Shown here: positions 63,690 to 64,000 of the stretch, in pieces | How positions within the stretch are numbered: position 1 is the stretch's first letter | Layout of the letters: each line of letters starts with the position of its first letter | Made by a program: the position numbers and the translations under genes | Assembly (NCBI GenBank): GCA_037127315.1 | Contig: JBBBDQ010001922.1 | Location: 381,001 to 445,000 of the forward strand | Direction: 5' to 3' | Length of the DNA: 64,000 nt | Source: Ascarosepion bandense | Lineage: Eukaryota; Mollusca; Cephalopoda; Sepiida; Sepiidae | The notes under the pieces: model-generated | What the model saw: the letters and a program-made list of their open reading frames with translations, nothing else | What the model was told of the DNA's origin: nothing | Database searches by the model: none

Positions 63690-64000
63690 TTAAAATTCTT
63701 GTCAATTTGTAGGTGCGTATTATATATAGTGTATCGAGGCAGCAAATAATTTTCGAAACATATACTGTTAAATATATAAGAGACAATGAATGTCTATTAT
63801 GTTTAATCATGAGCCGTTCTAAACGTCGTATTTTGGCTTTAATTTCAGTTGAAAATAAAAACATTCTCCAACATTTAGATAATTTGGTTCTAAGCTTTCG
63901 GCTCACATGAGCCATCTTCAGAGAGGTTATTAAGACGGTAACACAATAATCTCCACCATCACCGACGATTTTATTTTGTGTTGACATAAAACTCCGCTAG
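63690..64000 (-). repeat. Hammerhead-like inverted-arm repeat, cut by window end
   Basis: Same family as 39888-40213 (shared AGACAATGAATGTCTATTAT-like, ATCATGAGCCGTTCTAAACG, CAACATTTAGATAAT). On the minus strand the centre is CTGAAGA (63915-63921), T, a perfect 5-bp stem GGCTC-ATGT-GAGCC (63900-63913), then GAAA (63896-63899). Upstream GGAGATTATT pairs with AATAACCTCT immediately before CTGAAGA (9 of 10 positions including a G-U). The second arm lies beyond position 64000. Confidence 0.55.

Overview
This is non-coding eukaryotic nuclear DNA. It is AT-rich (roughly two thirds A+T by eye), full of poly-A/T runs and long (TA)n microsatellites, and packed with interspersed repeats. There is no operon structure and no long ORF outside low-complexity or transposon sequence. 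No complete host gene is visible. The repeat complement (abundant tRNA-derived SINEs, RTE-like and jockey/CR1-like LINE relics, Helitrons, hAT, mariner and piggyBac-type elements, and large intergenic or intronic spacers) fits a large lophotrochozoan genome. My best guess is a cephalopod, probably an octopod; that is inference from remembered repeat types, not a database match.

Names used here. SINE-A is a ~300-bp tRNA-type SINE with an (ACTG)n tail. SINE-B is a ~190-bp SINE whose 3' end ends in ...GGGGTGATATGATT(A)n. LINE-R is a non-LTR element with an RTE-like reverse-transcriptase C-terminus (FYRRMLRISW, GHAMRKEGLENL). LINE-J is a jockey/CR1-like element ([23 protein letters not shown]).

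Layout. 0-9 kb: mostly unique AT-rich sequence with a double perfect hairpin (1452-1526), one SINE-A, one SINE-B and a candidate coding exon with splice signals (6151-6255). 9-14 kb: Helitron-like fragments, LINE-J 3' ends, SINE-B copies and a second weak exon candidate (11461-11541). 16.5-23 kb: a hAT element with a decayed transposase and a nested SINE-B, a piggyBac-type MITE with perfect 37-bp inverted ends, LINE-J with the YADD motif, SINE-A and LINE-R. 25-31.7 kb: a 52-bp perfect palindrome, a broken mariner transposase, SINEs, a perfect 70-bp inverted repeat and two bounded Helitrons. 33-38 kb: SINE-A copies with intact target-site duplications (TSDs), the largest LINE-J fragment, and a hAT element carrying a LINE-R insertion. 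39-48 kb: a long inverted repeat with a hammerhead-like centre, a mariner-type MITE, LINE-R interrupted by SINE-B, and a hAT MITE with a perfect 8-bp TSD. 49-64 kb: another Helitron, two LINE-R copies in series, a compound SINE insertion bracketed by one TSD (55338-55948), a candidate minus-strand exon (55038-55134), a ~600-bp pyrimidine minisatellite (57.75-58.36 kb) and hammerhead-like repeats.

How the parts relate. SINE-B shares its 3' tail with LINE-J, which points to LINE-J supplying its retrotransposition machinery. SINE-A's 3' end resembles the LINE-R 3' end, suggesting a second SINE/LINE pair. Nesting (SINE-B in hAT, SINE-B in LINE-R, LINE-R in hAT) gives a partial order of insertion. 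If the exon candidates are real, the window would lie largely in very long introns or between genes.
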